Shown piece after piece: positions 1-9,984 of a stretch of DNA of 64,000 bases. A program made the position numbers and the translations under genes. Origin of the DNA: Jiella sonneratiae (GTDB lineage: Bacteria > Pseudomonadota > Alphaproteobacteria > Rhizobiales > Rhizobiaceae); assembly GCF_017353515.1 (NCBI RefSeq), contig NZ_JAFMPY010000026.1, positions 1 through 64,000 of the forward strand. Reading direction: 5' to 3'. The first letter of the stretch is position 1; each line of letters starts with the position of its first letter. The notes under the pieces are model-generated. The model did not search any database, was not told the DNA's origin, and worked only from the letters and a program-made list of their open reading frames with translations.

Positions 1-245
1 TCGACGGGAACCAGCAGATAGCCGTCGCGCCACTGCACCGCGCTCTCGTCGACATTGCCGACGAAGGCGCCGGCCGTCGGCCCCGCCGAGGGCAGCGCCG
101 CGCAGCCGGACAACAGCCCCGCCGCCAACCCCGCCAGAACCAGCCGCGCGCAGCCGCCCCGCGCCCTCACGGCCTTCCTGCGCACGACCTCGCCCCCGGG
201 CATCGTCTTCGACGTGTGCCCCCGCAAAGCGCCATTGGCCGCCAT
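1..245 (-). CDS. Probable polysaccharide export lipoprotein, N-terminal part (runs off window)
   Basis: The first 81 codons of a minus-strand gene are visible. They carry a basic N-terminus, a hydrophobic stretch (LVLAGLAAGLL) and a lipobox-like LSGC, so the product is probably an outer-membrane or periplasmic lipoprotein. Just after the cysteine comes AALPSAGPTAG and then WRDGYLLVPV. This resembles the start of Wza/ExoF-type polysaccharide export proteins, which have a similar proline/serine/glycine stretch before the export domain. Start codons are possible at 245 and at 203 (both ATG, same frame); the later one gives a more typical signal peptide. The diagnostic export domain lies outside the window, so the family call is an inference from the N-terminus only. 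Confidence 0.5.
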   Translation of the reverse strand, partial: MAANGALRGHTSKTMPGGEVVRRKAVRARGGCARLVLAGLAAGLLSGCAALPSAGPTAGAFVGNVDESAVQWRDGYLLVPV

Positions 246-672
246 CCAGTTTCCCCCTGCCGTCACTGTCTTCTGCGCGGCTGACGATGATGCGCACCGC
301 CGCGCTTCGTCCCGTCGTTCCGGCCGGACCCGTACCCCCACGGGCCCTGCCGGGCACTTCGAGTCATTTCCTGGCGCCACTTCTATCACAGCCTCCTCAA
401 GGAGAGGTTCATCCGGACGGCCGGCAAACTGCGCAGTGACGTTTTGGCCCGGCTGTGTGCGCAATTCGACACAGGGCGCATCCGCCTCGCGCCGTTCCCG
501 CCGCCGCCCCCGCCTCTTGCATGGCACCGACCATCTGCTATGCGTGCTGCAAAGCAGCAAGAAAGTTTCGTCCGCGCGGCTTTTCCGGCTGAGCTTCCGG
601 CGAAGATTGCCGTCGCGGCCGGTTTTCCGTAAGGGAACCGTCGATCGGCATCGAGACAGGAATGGGTTCGCT
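246..672. other. Gene-free divergent intergenic region
   Basis: About 430 bases separate the divergent export lipoprotein and cysQ. Open frames crossing it have no recognisable protein features. It should hold both promoters, but no clear -35/-10 pair or operator stands out by eye. The annotated start of cysQ falls at its right end. Confidence 0.5.
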
Positions 673-1482
673 TTGACGCTTTCAGAACTGGCCGCGATCG
701 CCCTTGCGGGCGGAGAGGAAATACTCGCGGTCTATGCGACCTCCTTCGACACCGCGACCAAGGCGGACGCCTCGCCGGTGACGCAGGCCGACATCAATTG
801 CGAGGCGGTGATGCGGCCGCGGCTCGCCGGCCTCGCCCCCGACGTCGTCGTCGTCGCCGAGGAAGCGGTCTCCGCCGGCGAGATACCGGCCGAGGCCGAT
901 CGCCTGTTCCTCGTCGACCCGCTCGACGGGACCAAGGAATTCATCAACCGCAACGGCGACTTCACCGTCAACATCGCGCTGGTCGAAGCCGGCGTGCCGG
1001 TGGCCGGCGTCGTCTATGCACCGGCGATCGGGCTCTTGTGGGCGGGTTCGGCCGGCGAAGGCGCCTTCAAGGCGCGCGTCGAGGACGGCGCCATCGTCTC
1101 GACGGAGCCGATCGCCGCCCGGCCGGCGCCGCCGCGGATCGTCGCGGTCGGCAGCCGCTCGCACGGCTCGGCCGAGACCGAAAGATGGCTGGAGCGCTAC
1201 GACGTCGCATCCTTCGTCTCGCGCGGCTCGTCCCTGAAGTTCTGCCTCCTCGCCGAGGGTGCGGCGGACGTCTATCCGCGGCTCGGACGGACGATGGAAT
1301 GGGACACGGCCGCGGGCGACGCCGTCCTGCGGGCCGCCGGCGGCATCGTCACCACCCTCGACGGCCGTCCCCTCGCCTATGGCAAGCGGCGCCAGAGCGG
1401 CGACGTCGATTTTGCCAATCCGCATTTCGTCGGCTTCGCCGATCCGCGCCTCGCCACGAAATTGGCACAGGAAGCAGGCTGA
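673..1482 (+). CDS. cysQ: 3'(2'),5'-bisphosphate nucleotidase CysQ
   Basis: Magnesium-dependent phosphatase that hydrolyses 3'-phosphoadenosine 5'-phosphate (PAP), the by-product of PAPS use, to AMP. The inositol-monophosphatase fold signature is clear: EEAVSAGE, the metal-binding DPLDGTKEF motif and, near the C-terminus, WDTAAGDAVLRAAGG. The frame stays open far upstream, but homology begins at LTLSELAAIALAGG. I therefore place the start at the TTG at 673, with an AGGA about 11 bases upstream; the ATG at 662 is out of frame. The resulting length (about 269 aa) is normal for CysQ. It sits directly before cysD and cysNC on the same strand, which fits removal of PAP produced by sulfate activation. 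Confidence 0.9.
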   Translation: MTLSELAAIALAGGEEILAVYATSFDTATKADASPVTQADINCEAVMRPRLAGLAPDVVVVAEEAVSAGEIPAEADRLFLVDPLDGTKEFINRNGDFTVNIALVEAGVPVAGVVYAPAIGLLWAGSAGEGAFKARVEDGAIVSTEPIAARPAPPRIVAVGSRSHGSAETERWLERYDVASFVSRGSSLKFCLLAEGAADVYPRLGRTMEWDTAAGDAVLRAAGGIVTTLDGRPLAYGKRRQSGDVDFANPHFVGFADPRLATKLAQEAG

Positions 1483-1560
1483 AAGCCGGTCGAGCGTCGC
1501 GAAGCCGCGACGGATGCGAATGATCGGCGCATGGCGCCGGAACCAGGGACTGATCGTAAG

Positions 1561-2487
1561 ATGTCGGCATCGACGGCCATCAACGCAACGCAACTCACCC
1601 ATCTCCAGCGCCTCGAGGCGGAATCGATCCACGTGATGCGGGAGGTCGCCTCCGAGTTCCGCAATCCGGTCATGCTCTATTCGATCGGCAAGGACTCCTC
1701 GGTGATGCTGCATCTCGCCAAGAAGGCCTTCTATCCCTCGCCGCCGCCCTTCCCGCTGCTGCACGTCGACACGACCTGGAAGTTCCGCGAGATGATCGCC
1801 TTCCGCGACCAGGCCGCCAAGGACGCACGCATGGACCTCATCGTCCATACCAACCAGGAAGGCGTCAGGCAGGGGGTCACCCCCTTCACCCACGGCTCGT
1901 CGGCCTACACCAACATCATGAAGACCGACGCGCTCAAGGAAGCCCTGACCAAATACGGCTTCGACGCCGCCTTCGGCGGGGCGCGCCGCGACGAGGAGAA
2001 GAGCCGCGCCAAGGAGCGCATCTTCTCCTTCCGGACGCAGAACCACGGCTGGGACCCGAAGAACCAGCGGCCGGAACTCTGGAACATCTACAACGCCCGG
2101 GTCCGCAAGGGCGAGTCGATCCGCGCCTTCCCGCTGTCGAACTGGACAGAGCTCGACATCTGGCAGTACATCCTGAAGGAGGACATCCCGATCGTGCCGC
2201 TGTATTTCGCGGCGAAGCGCCCGGTGGTGCATCGCGACGGCCAGCTGATCATGGTCGACGACGCGCGGATGCCGCTCGCCGAGGGCGAGACGCCGGAGAT
2301 GCGGCTGATCCGCTTCCGCACCCTCGGCTGCTACCCGCTGACCGCGGCGATGGAATCGCCCGCCGCGACGCTGCCGGAGATCGTCCACGAGATGCTGATC
2401 GCCCGCACCTCCGAGCGCTCGGGCCGGCTGATCGACCACGACGAGGCCGGGTCGATGGAGAAGAAGAAGCGCGAGGGCTATTTCTGA
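1561..2487 (+). CDS. cysD: Sulfate adenylyltransferase subunit 2 (CysD)
   Basis: Catalytic small subunit of ATP sulfurylase, which forms adenosine 5'-phosphosulfate from ATP and sulfate. The PP-loop motif for ATP binding is [13 protein letters not shown] near residue 37. The conserved downstream blocks [20 protein letters not shown] and [13 protein letters not shown] follow, and the C-terminus is KKKREGYF, as usual for the family. I chose the ATG at 1561 ([16 protein letters not shown]) over the in-frame ATG at 1531, because the family starts close to the [14 protein letters not shown] block. The stop overlaps the start of cysNC by one base (TGATG), indicating translational coupling. Confidence 0.95.
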   Translation: MSASTAINATQLTHLQRLEAESIHVMREVASEFRNPVMLYSIGKDSSVMLHLAKKAFYPSPPPFPLLHVDTTWKFREMIAFRDQAAKDARMDLIVHTNQEGVRQGVTPFTHGSSAYTNIMKTDALKEALTKYGFDAAFGGARRDEEKSRAKERIFSFRTQNHGWDPKNQRPELWNIYNARVRKGESIRAFPLSNWTELDIWQYILKEDIPIVPLYFAAKRPVVHRDGQLIMVDDARMPLAEGETPEMRLIRFRTLGCYPLTAAMESPAATLPEIVHEMLIARTSERSGRLIDHDEAGSMEKKKREGYF

Positions 2488-4376
2488 TGGACAATTTCGA
2501 TCCCGCGGCCTTCGCCGAATATCTCTCCCGCCAGGAGCGCAAGGACCTTCTGCGCTTCCTCACCTGCGGCTCGGTCGACGACGGCAAGTCGACGCTGATC
2601 GGCCGGCTGCTCTACGACACCAAGCTGCTCTTCGAGGATCAGCTGGCGACGCTGCAGAAGGATTCGGCCAAGCACGGCACGGTCGGCGAGGACATCGACT
2701 TCGCGCTGCTCGTCGACGGTCTCGAGGCCGAGCGCGAGCAGGGCATCACCATCGACGTCGCCTATCGCTTCTTCGCCACCGAGAAGCGCAAGTTCATCGT
2801 CGCCGACACGCCCGGCCACGAGCAGTACACCCGCAACATGGCGACCGGCGCCTCCAACGCCGACCTCGCGGTGATCCTGATCGACGCACGCAAGGGCGTC
2901 CTCACCCAGACCCGCCGGCACTCCTACATCGCCTCGCTGCTCGGCATCAGGAACGTCGTCCTGGCGATCAACAAGATCGACCTCGTCGGCTATTCCGAGG
3001 AAGTCTTCAACGAGATCCTCGACGACTACGGTTCCTTCGCCCACGAGCTCGCCTTCGAAACCATCCAGCCGATCCCGATGTCGGCGCGCTTCGGCGACAA
3101 CGTCACCCAGCGCGGCGACAATCTCGGCTGGTACAAGGGCCCGACCCTGCTCGAGCACATCGAGACGGTGGAGGTGCGCGGCACCGAGGCCGAGCGGCCG
3201 ATGCGCTTCCCGGTGCAGTGGGTCAACCGCCCCAATCTCGACTTCCGCGGCTATTCCGGCACCCTCGCCTCGGGCACGGTGTCGGTGGGCGAGGAACTCG
3301 TCGTCGCCGCCTCGGGTCGCAAGAGCACGGTCAAGTCGATCGTCACCTACGACGGCGAGCGCGACAGCGCCGTCGCCGGCGAAGCGGTGACGATCACCCT
3401 TGCCGACGAGATCGACATCTCCCGCGGCGATCTTCTGTGCGACGCCGACCAGCGGCCGGAAGTCGCCGACCAGTTCTCCGCGCATCTGATCTGGATGCAT
3501 GACGAGCCGCTGGTGCCGGGGCGACCCTATCTCTTCAAGATCGCCACCAAGACCGTCGCCGGCTCGGTCACCGAGATCAAGTACAACGTCGACGTCAACT
3601 CGTTCCAGCATCTGGCCGCCAAGAAGGTCGGGCTGAACGAGGTGTCGGTGGTCAACCTCTCGTTCCGCGAGCCGATCGCCTTCGACGCCTACGCGGCGGA
3701 CCCGGCGACCGGCGGCTTCATCGTCATCGACCGGCTGTCGAACCTGACGGTCGGCGCCGGGATGATCGACTTCGCGCTGCGGCGCGCTTCGAACATCCAC
3801 TGGCAGGCGGTCGACCTCGACAAGCAGCGCCGCGGCGAGGCGATGGGCCAGCGGCCGGCGGCGATCTGGTTCACCGGCCTTTCCGGCGCCGGCAAGTCGA
3901 CGGTCGCCAACCTCGTCGAGAAGCGGCTGTTCGCCCTTGGCAAGCACACCTATCTCCTCGACGGCGACAACGTCCGCCACGGGCTGAACCGCGACCTCGG
4001 CTTCACCGAGGAGGACCGCGTCGAGAACATCCGCCGCGTCGCCGAGACGGCCCGGCTGTTCGTCGACGCCGGCGTCATCGTGCTGTGCTCCTTCATCTCG
4101 CCCTTCCGTTCCGAACGGCAGATGGCGCGCGACCTGCTCGAGCCGGGCGAATTCGTCGAGGTCTTCGTCGACACGCCGCTGCACGTCGCCGAGAAGCGCG
4201 ATCCGAAGGGCCTCTACCGCAAGGCGCGGGAGGGCCGGATCAAGAACTTCACCGGCATCGACAGCCCCTACGAGACGCCCGAGCGGGCCGAGATCACGCT
4301 GGCCGGCGGCATGGCGTCGCCGGAAGAGCTCGCCGACAAGGTCGTCGACTACCTGCGCGAGCAGGGCTACATCTGA
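2487..4376 (+). CDS. cysN: Bifunctional sulfate adenylyltransferase subunit 1 / APS kinase (CysN-CysC fusion)
   Basis: A 629-residue fusion that activates sulfate twice. The N-terminal part is the GTPase subunit of ATP sulfurylase, with the P-loop GSVDDGKST near residue 28, [12 protein letters not shown] and the guanine-specificity motif NKIDL. From about residue 454 comes APS kinase, which makes PAPS. It has its own P-loop GLSGAGKST, the [15 protein letters not shown] block and [17 protein letters not shown]. The NodQ-like fusion is common in rhizobia and relatives. The gene is coupled to cysD by a one-base overlap and is followed by a strong hairpin at 4405-4439. Together with cysQ and cysD it supplies PAPS for reduction or sulfation; no sulfite reductase genes lie nearby. 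Confidence 0.95.
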   Translation: MDNFDPAAFAEYLSRQERKDLLRFLTCGSVDDGKSTLIGRLLYDTKLLFEDQLATLQKDSAKHGTVGEDIDFALLVDGLEAEREQGITIDVAYRFFATEKRKFIVADTPGHEQYTRNMATGASNADLAVILIDARKGVLTQTRRHSYIASLLGIRNVVLAINKIDLVGYSEEVFNEILDDYGSFAHELAFETIQPIPMSARFGDNVTQRGDNLGWYKGPTLLEHIETVEVRGTEAERPMRFPVQWVNRPNLDFRGYSGTLASGTVSVGEELVVAASGRKSTVKSIVTYDGERDSAVAGEAVTITLADEIDISRGDLLCDADQRPEVADQFSAHLIWMHDEPLVPGRPYLFKIATKTVAGSVTEIKYNVDVNSFQHLAAKKVGLNEVSVVNLSFREPIAFDAYAADPATGGFIVIDRLSNLTVGAGMIDFALRRASNIHWQAVDLDKQRRGEAMGQRPAAIWFTGLSGAGKSTVANLVEKRLFALGKHTYLLDGDNVRHGLNRDLGFTEEDRVENIRRVAETARLFVDAGVIVLCSFISPFRSERQMARDLLEPGEFVEVFVDTPLHVAEKRDPKGLYRKAREGRIKNFTGIDSPYETPERAEITLAGGMASPEELADKVVDYLREQGYI

Positions 4377-4404
4377 TCCCGGCGGACATCGCCGGACGCC
4401 ATCC

Positions 4405-4439
4405 ATCGGCCCGCCTCTTTCACGAAGAGGCGGGCCGAT
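4405..4439 (+). terminator. Strong hairpin after cysNC
   Basis: A perfect 15-bp stem (4405-4419 paired with 4425-4439) closes a five-base loop just 28 bases after the cysNC stop. No T-run follows, so it may be a GC-rich terminator or a stabilising 3' hairpin rather than a classical factor-independent terminator. It separates the sulfate operon from the TRAP transporter. Confidence 0.65.
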
Positions 4440-4603
4440 CGCGTTCCGCGAGGCCGCCTCCCGCCCGCCCCGCGCGGCACGCGGGGCGCCGCCATCCTGT
4501 GGGCGAACCTTACCGGACTGTCATGAAGGGTTCCGGCCGGGCCGATTGCTGGTTATGGTCCGACCTCTTCGCAGTCCAGACCCCACAGAGGAGGAACCAG
4601 CCC

Positions 4604-5629
4604 ATGCGGTTTTCGATGAAGCAGACACTGATCGCGGCCGGTGCCGCCGTCACCATCGGCGCCCTCGCCGTCGGCGGCTCCTTCGCCCAGGACATGAAGT
4701 TCTTCCGCATCGCCACCGGCGGCACCGCCGGCACCTACTTCCCGATCGGCGGACTTCTCGCCAACGCCATCTCCAACCCGCCGGGGTCGCGCGCCTGCGA
4801 CGAGGGCGGAAGCTGCGGCGTGCCGGGCCTCGTCGCCACCGCCATCGCCTCGAACGGCTCGGTCGCCAACGTCAACGCCATCGGCTCGGGCACGCTCGAA
4901 TCCGGCTTTTCGCAATCCGATGTCGCCTACTGGGCGCAGACCGGCACCGGCGTCTTCGAGGGCAAGGGCAAGGTCGAGAAGCTCAGGGCGATCGCCAATC
5001 TCTATCCCGAGAGCATCCATCTCGTCGCCAAGAAGGATTCCGGCATCACCTCGGTCGCCGACCTCAAGGGCAAGCGCGTCTCGCTCGACGAGCCGGGCTC
5101 CGGCACGCTGGTCGACGCCCGCCTCATCCTCGAGGCCTACGGCATCACCGAGAAGGACATCGAGCCGGAATATCTGAAGCCCAACCAGGCGGCCGACCGG
5201 ATGCGCGACGGGGCGATGGACGCCTTCTTCTTCGTCGGCGGATTCCCGGCGGGCGCGATCGTCGAGCTCGCCTCGAACACGCCGATCACCATCGTGCCGA
5301 TCGCCGGCGACGAGGCGAAGAAGGTGACCACCGACTACGAGTTCTTCGCCAAGAACACGATCCCGGCCGGCACCTATGACGGCCAGGACGGCGACGTCGA
5401 GACCCTGTCCGTCGGCGCCCAGTGGGTGACCAGCGCCGATCAGCCGGAAGAGCTGATCTACGAGGTCACCAAGGCGCTGTGGAACGACAACACCCGCAAG
5501 CTGCTCGACGCCGGCCACGCCAAGGGCAAGGAGATCACCAAGGAGACGGCGCTGAACGGCGTCGCCATCCCGCTGCATCCGGGCGCCAAGAAGTTCTACG
5601 ACGAAGCCGGCATCACCGCCTCGAAGTAA
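4604..5629 (+). CDS. TAXI-family TRAP transporter solute-binding protein
   Basis: A 341-residue periplasmic binding protein. The N-terminus is a clear signal peptide (MKQTLIAAGAAVTIGALAVG, cleavage near SFA-Q around residue 29). The mature protein begins with FFRIATGGTAGTYFPIGG, the hallmark of the TAXI family. Further blocks are NANAIGSGTLESGFSQSDVA-like sequence, DLKGKRVSLDEPGSGT and AFFFVGGFPAG. A perfect GAGGAGGA ribosome-binding site at about 4588 fixes the start at 4604; the longer frame upstream is not coding. The permease follows 97 bases later. TAXI systems are linked to glutamate, other C4/C5 acids or unidentified substrates, so the substrate is unknown here. Confidence 0.92.
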   Translation: MRFSMKQTLIAAGAAVTIGALAVGGSFAQDMKFFRIATGGTAGTYFPIGGLLANAISNPPGSRACDEGGSCGVPGLVATAIASNGSVANVNAIGSGTLESGFSQSDVAYWAQTGTGVFEGKGKVEKLRAIANLYPESIHLVAKKDSGITSVADLKGKRVSLDEPGSGTLVDARLILEAYGITEKDIEPEYLKPNQAADRMRDGAMDAFFFVGGFPAGAIVELASNTPITIVPIAGDEAKKVTTDYEFFAKNTIPAGTYDGQDGDVETLSVGAQWVTSADQPEELIYEVTKALWNDNTRKLLDAGHAKGKEITKETALNGVAIPLHPGAKKFYDEAGITASK

Positions 5630-5726
5630 GCTTTTCCGCATCGCCGGCCGCCCTCGCGCCCCGCGCCGGGCGGCCGGTCCGCCTTCCACCTCCCCGGACG
5701 GCCGGACCCGGCCACGTCGAGAGCCG

Positions 5727-7763
5727 ATGACCAAGACCGCCGAGTTCGATCCGGACAAGACCAAGGAGCTGGAGGAGCGCTTCGACCCGGAAGTGCGTTT
5801 TCGCCCGCTCGGCAAGGCGGCGAGCTTCGTCGCCGCGCTGCTGCTCTTCTCGCTGTCGCTCTTCCACTACTACACCGCCGGCTTCGGCCTGCTGCGCGAG
5901 GCGACCCATCGCGGCGTCCATCTCGCCTTCGTCCTGTCGCTGATCTTCATCGTCTTCGCAGCGACGCCGAAGGGCCAGGAAAGGCTCTATCCGTCGTCGC
6001 TCCTGCGGCCCTTCGGCCTGCCGATCCTCGACTGGCTCTTCGCCGTCGCGGCCGTGGTCTCGGCGCTCTACGTGCCGTACATCTTCGACGACCTCGCGTT
6101 CCGGGTCGGCAACCCGCTGCCGATCGACGTCGTCATGGGGACGATCCTGATCGTCGTCCTGCTCGAGGCGACGCGCCGCTCGATGGGCTGGCCGCTGGCG
6201 GCGATCGCCGTCCTCGTCATGGCCTACGGCATCTTCGGGCGCTATGCGCCGGGCGTCCTCGTGCATCCCGGCGCCGACTGGAAGACCCTCGTCAACCATC
6301 TCTACCTCACCAGCCAGGGCATCTACGGCCTGCCGGTCGGCGTCGTGGCGACCTACGTCTTCCATTTCGTGCTGTTCGGCGTGCTGGCGACGCGCATCGG
6401 CCTCGGCCGGCTGTTCATCGACCTCGCCTCGGCGCTGGCCGGCCGCTTCTCCGGCGGGCCGGCGAAGGTCTCGGTGTTCTCCTCGGCGCTGCTCGGCTCG
6501 ATCTCCGGCTCGTCGATCGCCAACACCGTCACCACCGGCTCGCTGACCATCCCGGCGATGATCCGCATCGGCTATCCGCGCCACTTCGCGGCGGCCGTGG
6601 AGGCAGCGGCCTCGACGGGCGGGCAGATCACTCCGCCGGTGATGGGCGCCGCCGCCTTCCTGATGATCGAGTTCCTCGGCGTCTCCTACACGACGATCAT
6701 CACCGCGGCGATCGTGCCGGCCTTCATGCATTTCTTCGGCGTCCTGGTGCAGGTGCATCTGGAGGCCAAGCGCCTCGGCCTGCGCGGCCTGACGAAGGAG
6801 GAACTGCCGAAGGTCGGGGCGGTGCTGAAGCGCGACTGGCCGACGGTCGTGCCGCTGATCCTCCTGATCGCCATCCTGATGCAGGGCTACACGCCCTATC
6901 TCGCGGCCTTCTGGGGGATCACCGCCTGCATCGTCGTCGGCCTCGTCAACCCGCTCAACCGGATCGGCCCGCGCGACGTCTTCGACGCCTTCGTGCTCGG
7001 CGCGAAATACGCGCTTGCCGTCGGCGCCGCGGCGGCGACCGTCGGCATCATCATCGGCGTCGTGACTCTGACCGGCGTCTCCTTCAAGATCGCCTACATG
7101 GTGACGTCGACCGCCGGCGGCTGGGCGGCGGCGATCGCCCCCTTCGTCCCCTTCGACGTGATGGGGGTTCCGACGCTGACGCTGCTGATCACCCTCATCC
7201 TGACGGCGATCGTCTGCATCGTCATGGGCTGCGGCATCCCGACGACCGCGACCTATCTGATCATGGTGTCGGTGGCCGCGCCGGTCCTCGGCCTCCTCGG
7301 CATCGCGCCGCTGGTCGCGCATTTCTTCGTCTTCTACTACGGCGTCCTCGCCGACGTGACGCCGCCGGTGGCGCTCGCCGCCTATGCCGGCGCCGGCATC
7401 GCCAACGCCAACCCGTTCAAGGCCGGCAACACCGCCTTCCGGCTGTCGATGGGCAAGGCGCTGGTGCCCTTCGTCTTCGTCTTCGCACCGTCGCTGCTCC
7501 TGGTGACCGACGGCTTCACCTGGCAGGCCTTCGCGCTCGCCTTTTCCGGCACGATCATCGGCATCGTCGCCCTGTCGGCAGCGTTCGCCGGCTGGCTCGC
7601 CGGGCCGCTCTACGCCGTGGAGCGCTGGGTGCTGGCGGCAGCGGCGATGCTGCTCGTCGCGCCGGAGCTCGTCTCGACGCTGATCGGGCTCGCGATCGTC
7701 GGGCTGATCGTCCTGCGGCAGACGCTGATGCCGAAGGACGGCGAGCCAGCCGCTGCCGTGTGA
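5727..7763 (+). CDS. TRAP transporter permease, fused DctQ-DctM type
   Basis: A 678-residue, highly hydrophobic membrane protein with many transmembrane segments. The first roughly 190 residues resemble the small four-helix DctQ subunit. The rest is the large DctM-type permease, with the conserved stretch SGSSIANTVTTGSLTIPAMI, followed by GGQITPPVMGAAAFLM and later VMGCGIPTTATYL. This fused 4TM/12TM organisation is the normal partner of TAXI binding proteins, which fits the gene immediately upstream. It uses an ion gradient, typically sodium, to import the bound solute. A paired palindromic element (family A) lies just downstream, between this gene and the convergent hslO. Confidence 0.93.
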   Translation: MTKTAEFDPDKTKELEERFDPEVRFRPLGKAASFVAALLLFSLSLFHYYTAGFGLLREATHRGVHLAFVLSLIFIVFAATPKGQERLYPSSLLRPFGLPILDWLFAVAAVVSALYVPYIFDDLAFRVGNPLPIDVVMGTILIVVLLEATRRSMGWPLAAIAVLVMAYGIFGRYAPGVLVHPGADWKTLVNHLYLTSQGIYGLPVGVVATYVFHFVLFGVLATRIGLGRLFIDLASALAGRFSGGPAKVSVFSSALLGSISGSSIANTVTTGSLTIPAMIRIGYPRHFAAAVEAAASTGGQITPPVMGAAAFLMIEFLGVSYTTIITAAIVPAFMHFFGVLVQVHLEAKRLGLRGLTKEELPKVGAVLKRDWPTVVPLILLIAILMQGYTPYLAAFWGITACIVVGLVNPLNRIGPRDVFDAFVLGAKYALAVGAAAATVGIIIGVVTLTGVSFKIAYMVTSTAGGWAAAIAPFVPFDVMGVPTLTLLITLILTAIVCIVMGCGIPTTATYLIMVSVAAPVLGLLGIAPLVAHFFVFYYGVLADVTPPVALAAYAGAGIANANPFKAGNTAFRLSMGKALVPFVFVFAPSLLLVTDGFTWQAFALAFSGTIIGIVALSAAFAGWLAGPLYAVERWVLAAAAMLLVAPELVSTLIGLAIVGLIVLRQTLMPKDGEPAAAV

Positions 7764-7823
7764 GGAAGTGGAGAGTCGGGTCGGTCTGTGGACCTGAGGG
7801 TTTTTGTCGGCCTGCGCGTGATC

Positions 7824-8000
7824 GCCCCCCTCTGCCCTGCCGGGCATCTCCCCCGCAAGGGGGGAGATCGACCCTGCGCCAATGTCCCTGCTGCCCGCAA
7901 AAGTCGGCAGGTTGCAGAACGAATGACGGAAGAGAGCCGAACTTCGACGCTTCCGATCTCCCCCCTTGCGGGGGAGATGTCCGGCAGGACAGAGGGGGGT
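7824..8000. repeat. Family A inverted-module intergenic element, copy A1
   Basis: Two inverted modules of about 45 bases flank a spacer of about 85 bases. Each module contains an ATCTCCCCC / GGGGGAGAT hairpin with a short loop and an adjoining C-rich CCCCCCTCTG arm. The right module is close to the reverse complement of the left. Further copies are at 45682-45858, 55271-55447, 59542-59744 and, rearranged, at 23178-23310. This copy lies between the convergent TRAP permease and hslO genes, where it could act as a bidirectional terminator. Confidence 0.85.
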
Positions 8001-8038
8001 GGTCCCGCGCAATCGCCGAAACAGCGACCCCCTCCAGA

Positions 8039-9037
8039 TCAATCCTCGCGGAAATCGTCCGGGTCGAATTCGTAGTGCGTGCCGCAGAATTCGCAGGTGA
8101 CCTTGATCACCCCGTCCTCGACGCTCTCCTCGATCTCCTCGGCGGTGAAGCTCGACAGCACGCTGCCGATCCGCTCGCGCGAGCAGGAACAGTCGTCGAT
8201 CACCCTGTCGGTCGGGAACACCCGCACGCCGCGCTCGTGGAACAGGCGGAAGAGCAGGCGCTCGACGCCGACCTCGGGGTCGGTGAGTTCCGAGGCGTCG
8301 ACCGTGTCGACGAGGGCCCGCACCTCCAGCCAGGCGTCGTCGAACTCGTCGCCGTCGTCGTATTCCTCGACGCCTTCCGGCAGATCGCCGCCCGGAAGGT
8401 CCGGCATGCGCATGCGTTCGGGCGACTCCGGCAGGAACTGGGCGATCAGGCCGCCGGCCCGCCAGCTCTCGACGAAGCCCTTCTCGCCGCGCCGGGCGAT
8501 CTTGGCGACGGCGAGCTTCACCGTGGTCGGGATCTGCTCGGACTGGCGGAAATAGGTCTCGGCGACGGCCTCGATGTCCTCGCCGTTCAATTCGACGATA
8601 CCCTGATAGCGCTGGGTGTAGACGCCCTGGTCGACGGTCAGCGCCAGAGTACCCTTGCCGAGGAGGTCCTCCGAGCTGGTGGCGCCGCTCGCGACCGCCT
8701 CGGCGAGGGCTTCCTCGTCGTAGCGGGCATAGGCGCGCACGCTCGCCGGCGTCGAGAAGTCGACGACGAGGAGATCCACCGGCCCGTCGGTCTGGGTCTG
8801 GACGATGAACTTGCCCTCGAACTTCAGCGAGGTGCCGAGCAGCACCGTCAGGACGATCATCTCGGCGAGGAGCCGCGACACCGGCTCGGGATAGGCGTGC
8901 CGGTCGAGGATCTGGTTCAACATCGGGCCGAGCTGCACGCCGCGGCCGCGCGCGTCCAGCGCCTCGACGGCGAAGGGCACGACGGCATCGTCGCCGGCAA
9001 GATCGCCCGCCGTCAGGAAGCGCTCGTTCTCAGCCAT
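8039..9037 (-). CDS. hslO: Redox-regulated chaperone Hsp33
   Basis: Hsp33 is a cytoplasmic holdase activated by oxidative unfolding. Its 332 residues end in the redox switch: CSC (in [12 protein letters not shown]) followed by CEFC near the C-terminus, four zinc-binding cysteines in the CXC...CXXC arrangement. I start at the ATG at 9037 ([13 protein letters not shown]). This start overlaps the end of argF by eight bases, so the two genes are probably translationally coupled. The order argD-argF-hslO is common in Alphaproteobacteria. Confidence 0.94.
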   Translation of the reverse strand: MAENERFLTAGDLAGDDAVVPFAVEALDARGRGVQLGPMLNQILDRHAYPEPVSRLLAEMIVLTVLLGTSLKFEGKFIVQTQTDGPVDLLVVDFSTPASVRAYARYDEEALAEAVASGATSSEDLLGKGTLALTVDQGVYTQRYQGIVELNGEDIEAVAETYFRQSEQIPTTVKLAVAKIARRGEKGFVESWRAGGLIAQFLPESPERMRMPDLPGGDLPEGVEEYDDGDEFDDAWLEVRALVDTVDASELTDPEVGVERLLFRLFHERGVRVFPTDRVIDDCSCSRERIGSVLSSFTAEEIEESVEDGVIKVTCEFCGTHYEFDPDDFRED

Positions 9038-9977
9038 GGGCCGCCATGCCGGGGGTCTCGCCGAAACACCAGGCGAGGATCGCCTTCTGCGCATGCAGGC
9101 GGTTTTCGGCCTCGTCGAACACCACCGACTGCGGGCCGTCGATGACGCCGTCGGTCACCTCCTCACCGCGATGGGCGGGCAGGCAGTGCATGAACAGGGC
9201 GTCGGGCCGTGCGTGGCGCATCAGGGCCTCGTTGACCTGATAGGGCATGAACACGTTGTGGCCGCGCGCCCGGTCCTCGCGCCCCATCGACACCCAGGTG
9301 TCGGTGACGACGCAGTCGGCCCCGGCGACCGCCTCGAGCGGATCGGTGGTGGTGAGGATCTTCGCCCCCGCGCCGCGGGCCCAGTCGACGAAGCGGCCGT
9401 CGAGGTCGGAGCCCTCCGGCGTCGCGATCCTGAGCTCGAAATCGAAGCGCGCCGACGCCTCGGCGAAGGAGGCGAGGACGTTGTTGCCGTCGCCGGACCA
9501 GGCGAAGACCTTGCCCTTCACCGCCCCGCGCTTTTCCTCGAAGGTCATCAGGTCGGCCATGATCTGGCAGGGATGGGTGTCGTCTGTCAGGCCGTTGATG
9601 ACCGGCACCGTCGCATGCTCGGCCATCTCCAGCAGCCGGTCGTGGCTGGTGGTCCGGATCATGATGGCGTCGACGTAGCGCGACAGCACGCGGGCGGTGT
9701 CGGCGATGGTCTCCGAACGGCCGAGCTGCATCTCGGCGCCGGAGAGGAACAGCGTCTCGCCGCCGAGCTGGCGCATCGCCACGTCGAAGGAGACGCGGGT
9801 GCGGGTCGAGGGCTTGTCGAAGATCATCGCCAGCATCTTGCCGGCGAGCGGCTTGTCGCCGGCCGGCAGCTTCGCCTTGCGGCTGACGGCGTCGTCGATG
9901 ATGCGGCGCAGCTCTTCGCGCGAGACCTTCGAGATGTCGAGGAAATGGCGGGGGTCGGAACTCGTCGTCATGGTCAT
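9030..9977 (-). CDS. argF: Ornithine carbamoyltransferase
   Basis: Makes citrulline from ornithine and carbamoyl phosphate in arginine biosynthesis. The carbamoyl-phosphate-binding motif is [16 protein letters not shown]. Also visible are [39 protein letters not shown], the ornithine loop VTDTWVSMG and the [11 protein letters not shown] motif. Three in-frame ATGs (9983, 9977, 9971) are possible starts. I favour 9977 because a GAG sits six bases upstream, but a difference of two codons either way cannot be excluded. The gene begins within a few bases of the argD stop. Confidence 0.94.
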   Translation of the reverse strand: MTMTTSSDPRHFLDISKVSREELRRIIDDAVSRKAKLPAGDKPLAGKMLAMIFDKPSTRTRVSFDVAMRQLGGETLFLSGAEMQLGRSETIADTARVLSRYVDAIMIRTTSHDRLLEMAEHATVPVINGLTDDTHPCQIMADLMTFEEKRGAVKGKVFAWSGDGNNVLASFAEASARFDFELRIATPEGSDLDGRFVDWARGAGAKILTTTDPLEAVAGADCVVTDTWVSMGREDRARGHNVFMPYQVNEALMRHARPDALFMHCLPAHRGEEVTDGVIDGPQSVVFDEAENRLHAQKAILAWCFGETPGMAAHG

Positions 9978-9984
9978 CGGCATC

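Noticed and set aside
55-672. Long N-terminal extension of the cysQ reading frame
   Set aside because: The extension is arginine-rich, low-complexity, outside the CysQ domain and overlaps the divergent lipoprotein gene and its upstream region.
682-2439. Long minus-strand open frame (585 codons) opposite cysQ and cysD
   Set aside because: It is antisense to two strongly conserved genes, has no recognisable domains, and is the expected by-product of high GC at third codon positions.
5613-8042. Minus-strand open frame of 809 codons opposite the TRAP permease
   Set aside because: The translation is a mirror of a hydrophobic protein (repetitive Asp/Arg/His) and lacks its own ribosome-binding site or domain.
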